Below, piece after piece: positions 14,528 through 15,445 of a DNA stretch of 15,445 nt. The stretch's first letter is position 1. Each line of letters starts with the position of its first letter. This stretch comes from CAZGQY01 sp964528035 (GTDB lineage: Bacteria; Pseudomonadota; Gammaproteobacteria; Methylococcales; UBA1147). The notes under the pieces were generated by a model. It worked only from the letters and a program-made list of their open reading frames with translations, had not been told where the DNA came from and ran no database searches. Made by a program: the position numbers and the translations under genes. The stretch covers positions 1 to 15,445 of the forward strand of contig CAZGQY010000101.1 of NCBI GenBank assembly GCA_964528035.1, given 5' to 3'.

Positions 14528-15445
14528 ATGCATCTACTGCAAACCAAACCGGGTGGATATGTTGACGAAGACGGCATCGTCAGTCTCAATCAAAGCCCTG
14601 CGGATATGGTTATATTCACATCTGCAGACACCGAAATCGCATTGCTGTCTGATGCCTACAGAAGTCTCAACCAGCATTTTCCCAGTTTACGCCTGGCCAA
14701 CCTGTTGTATTTAAAACAACACGCTTCTATAGACCTCTATCTGAATGAAGTCGCGCAACATGCAAAACTCATCATAGTCATTTTGCTGGGCGGAAAAAGT
14801 TATTGGTCATACGGTGTCGATCAATTGGTACAACTGGCAGCACAGTCAAATCTCAAGTTAATCCTGGTCGCGGGTGACGATACTGCCGACACTGAATTGG
14901 GCCAGTTAAGCAATGTTGACATAAAAATCTGCGATAAGGTATGGCGCTACCTGCGTGAGGGAGGTAAACATAATATATCGTCATTATTTCGATTTCTGAA
15001 TAGCCACTTCTTTGGCCACCAGCATCATTTCGATGCCCCTCAGTCATTGCCGAAAGTCATCGTTTATCACCCCAGGGAAACAATTTCCAGCATAGAACGC
15101 TGGACGGGTGACTGGAAAACCGATCAGTCAACCGCTGCATTGTTGTTTTATCGCGCGCATCTTCAGGCCGGCAACACTGCAGCGTTCGATACGTTAATTG
15201 AGCAAATGGTAAAGCAAAACCTCAACCCTTTACCCATCGCTCTCAACAGCCTCAAAGACCCGTTCTGCCTCGATGCGATAGAAACACTATGCAATCAGGC
15301 AAACTGCCGAATCATTCTGAATAGTACAGGATTTGCACTGTCTTCGAGCAATAACCCCGCTGTGATCCCGTTACGTATAAACATTCCAGTACTGCAGGTG
15401 ATTTTTTCCGGTGGTAATCGCCAGGACTGGTCAGAAAATTTCCGG
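14528..15445 (+). CDS. cobN: Cobaltochelatase subunit CobN (5' part, runs off the window)
   Basis: Large subunit of the ATP-dependent CobNST chelatase, which inserts cobalt into hydrogenobyrinate a,c-diamide in the aerobic pathway. The frame is open from the ATG at 14528 to the window end, giving 306 residues of a protein usually about 1,200 or more. The N-terminus MHLLQTKPGGYVDEDGIVSL followed by NQSPADMVIFTSADTEIALL is characteristic of CobN. LLGGKSYWSYGVDQL lies at about residue 85-100. The magnesium-chelatase BchH-like core lies further on, outside the window. It follows cobW by 31 nt. The partner subunits CobS and CobT are not in this window. Confidence 0.93.
   Translation, partial: MHLLQTKPGGYVDEDGIVSLNQSPADMVIFTSADTEIALLSDAYRSLNQHFPSLRLANLLYLKQHASIDLYLNEVAQHAKLIIVILLGGKSYWSYGVDQLVQLAAQSNLKLILVAGDDTADTELGQLSNVDIKICDKVWRYLREGGKHNISSLFRFLNSHFFGHQHHFDAPQSLPKVIVYHPRETISSIERWTGDWKTDQSTAALLFYRAHLQAGNTAAFDTLIEQMVKQNLNPLPIALNSLKDPFCLDAIETLCNQANCRIILNSTGFALSSSNNPAVIPLRINIPVLQVIFSGGNRQDWSENFR

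Overview
The window looks like chromosomal DNA of a gammaproteobacterium with a moderately AT-rich genome. This is inferred from the proteins, which are proteobacterial aerobic-type cobalamin enzymes (CobH/I/J/L/M, CobN, CobW), a CbtA/CbtB transporter and an OprB-like outer-membrane porin, and from the short REP-like and MITE-like repeats. I cannot name a genus from sequence alone.

Left part (1-2663): an intact class I PPK2 polyphosphate kinase gene (minus strand) lies back to back with a second PPK2 gene (plus strand) that is broken just after its Walker A motif. The shared intergenic region carries a perfect FNR/Anr-type palindrome. The break lies at three copies of a GATAAGGGGGTCAA repeat. 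Beyond it, a 381-bp segment holding the 3' end of the neighbouring pgm gene and its downstream flank is present twice in tandem without a mismatch. One copy is interrupted by a 244-bp MITE-like element with 14-bp terminal inverted repeats and a duplicated TA (or TTAA) target. The other copy is the exact empty site. The MITE itself contains a second, nested TA-flanked inverted-repeat structure.

Central part (2398-11113, all minus strand): a tightly packed corrinoid operon reading cbtB-cbtA-cbiX-cobH-cobL-cobI-cbiG-cobJ-cobM, followed 33 nt later by pgm (phosphoglucomutase). Five junctions are 4-nt overlaps or gaps under 10 nt. CbtB/CbtA are the predicted cobalt importer. CbiX is a two-domain cobaltochelatase with an MxCxxC motif and a His-rich tail. 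The Cob/Cbi enzymes methylate and rearrange the corrin ring.

Right part: a 419-bp stretch without a convincing gene (11114-11532). Next comes a minus-strand gene for an unrecognised protein with 22-residue repeats and a very basic Lys/Arg/Ser tail. Its upstream end appears to be interrupted by an 83-bp GGGTCAGAG inverted-repeat element. A second cobalt/corrinoid group then follows on the plus strand: OprB-like porin, cobW and the first 306 codons of cobN, which runs off the window.

Taken together, the locus encodes cobalt uptake, cobalt handling and much of corrin ring synthesis. It contains both an early-insertion chelatase (CbiX) and the late-insertion chelatase subunit (CobN), which normally mark alternative pathways. 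The most unusual DNA is the broken ppk2/pgm junction with its repeats and nested MITE, and the repeat-protein gene with the REP-like insertion.
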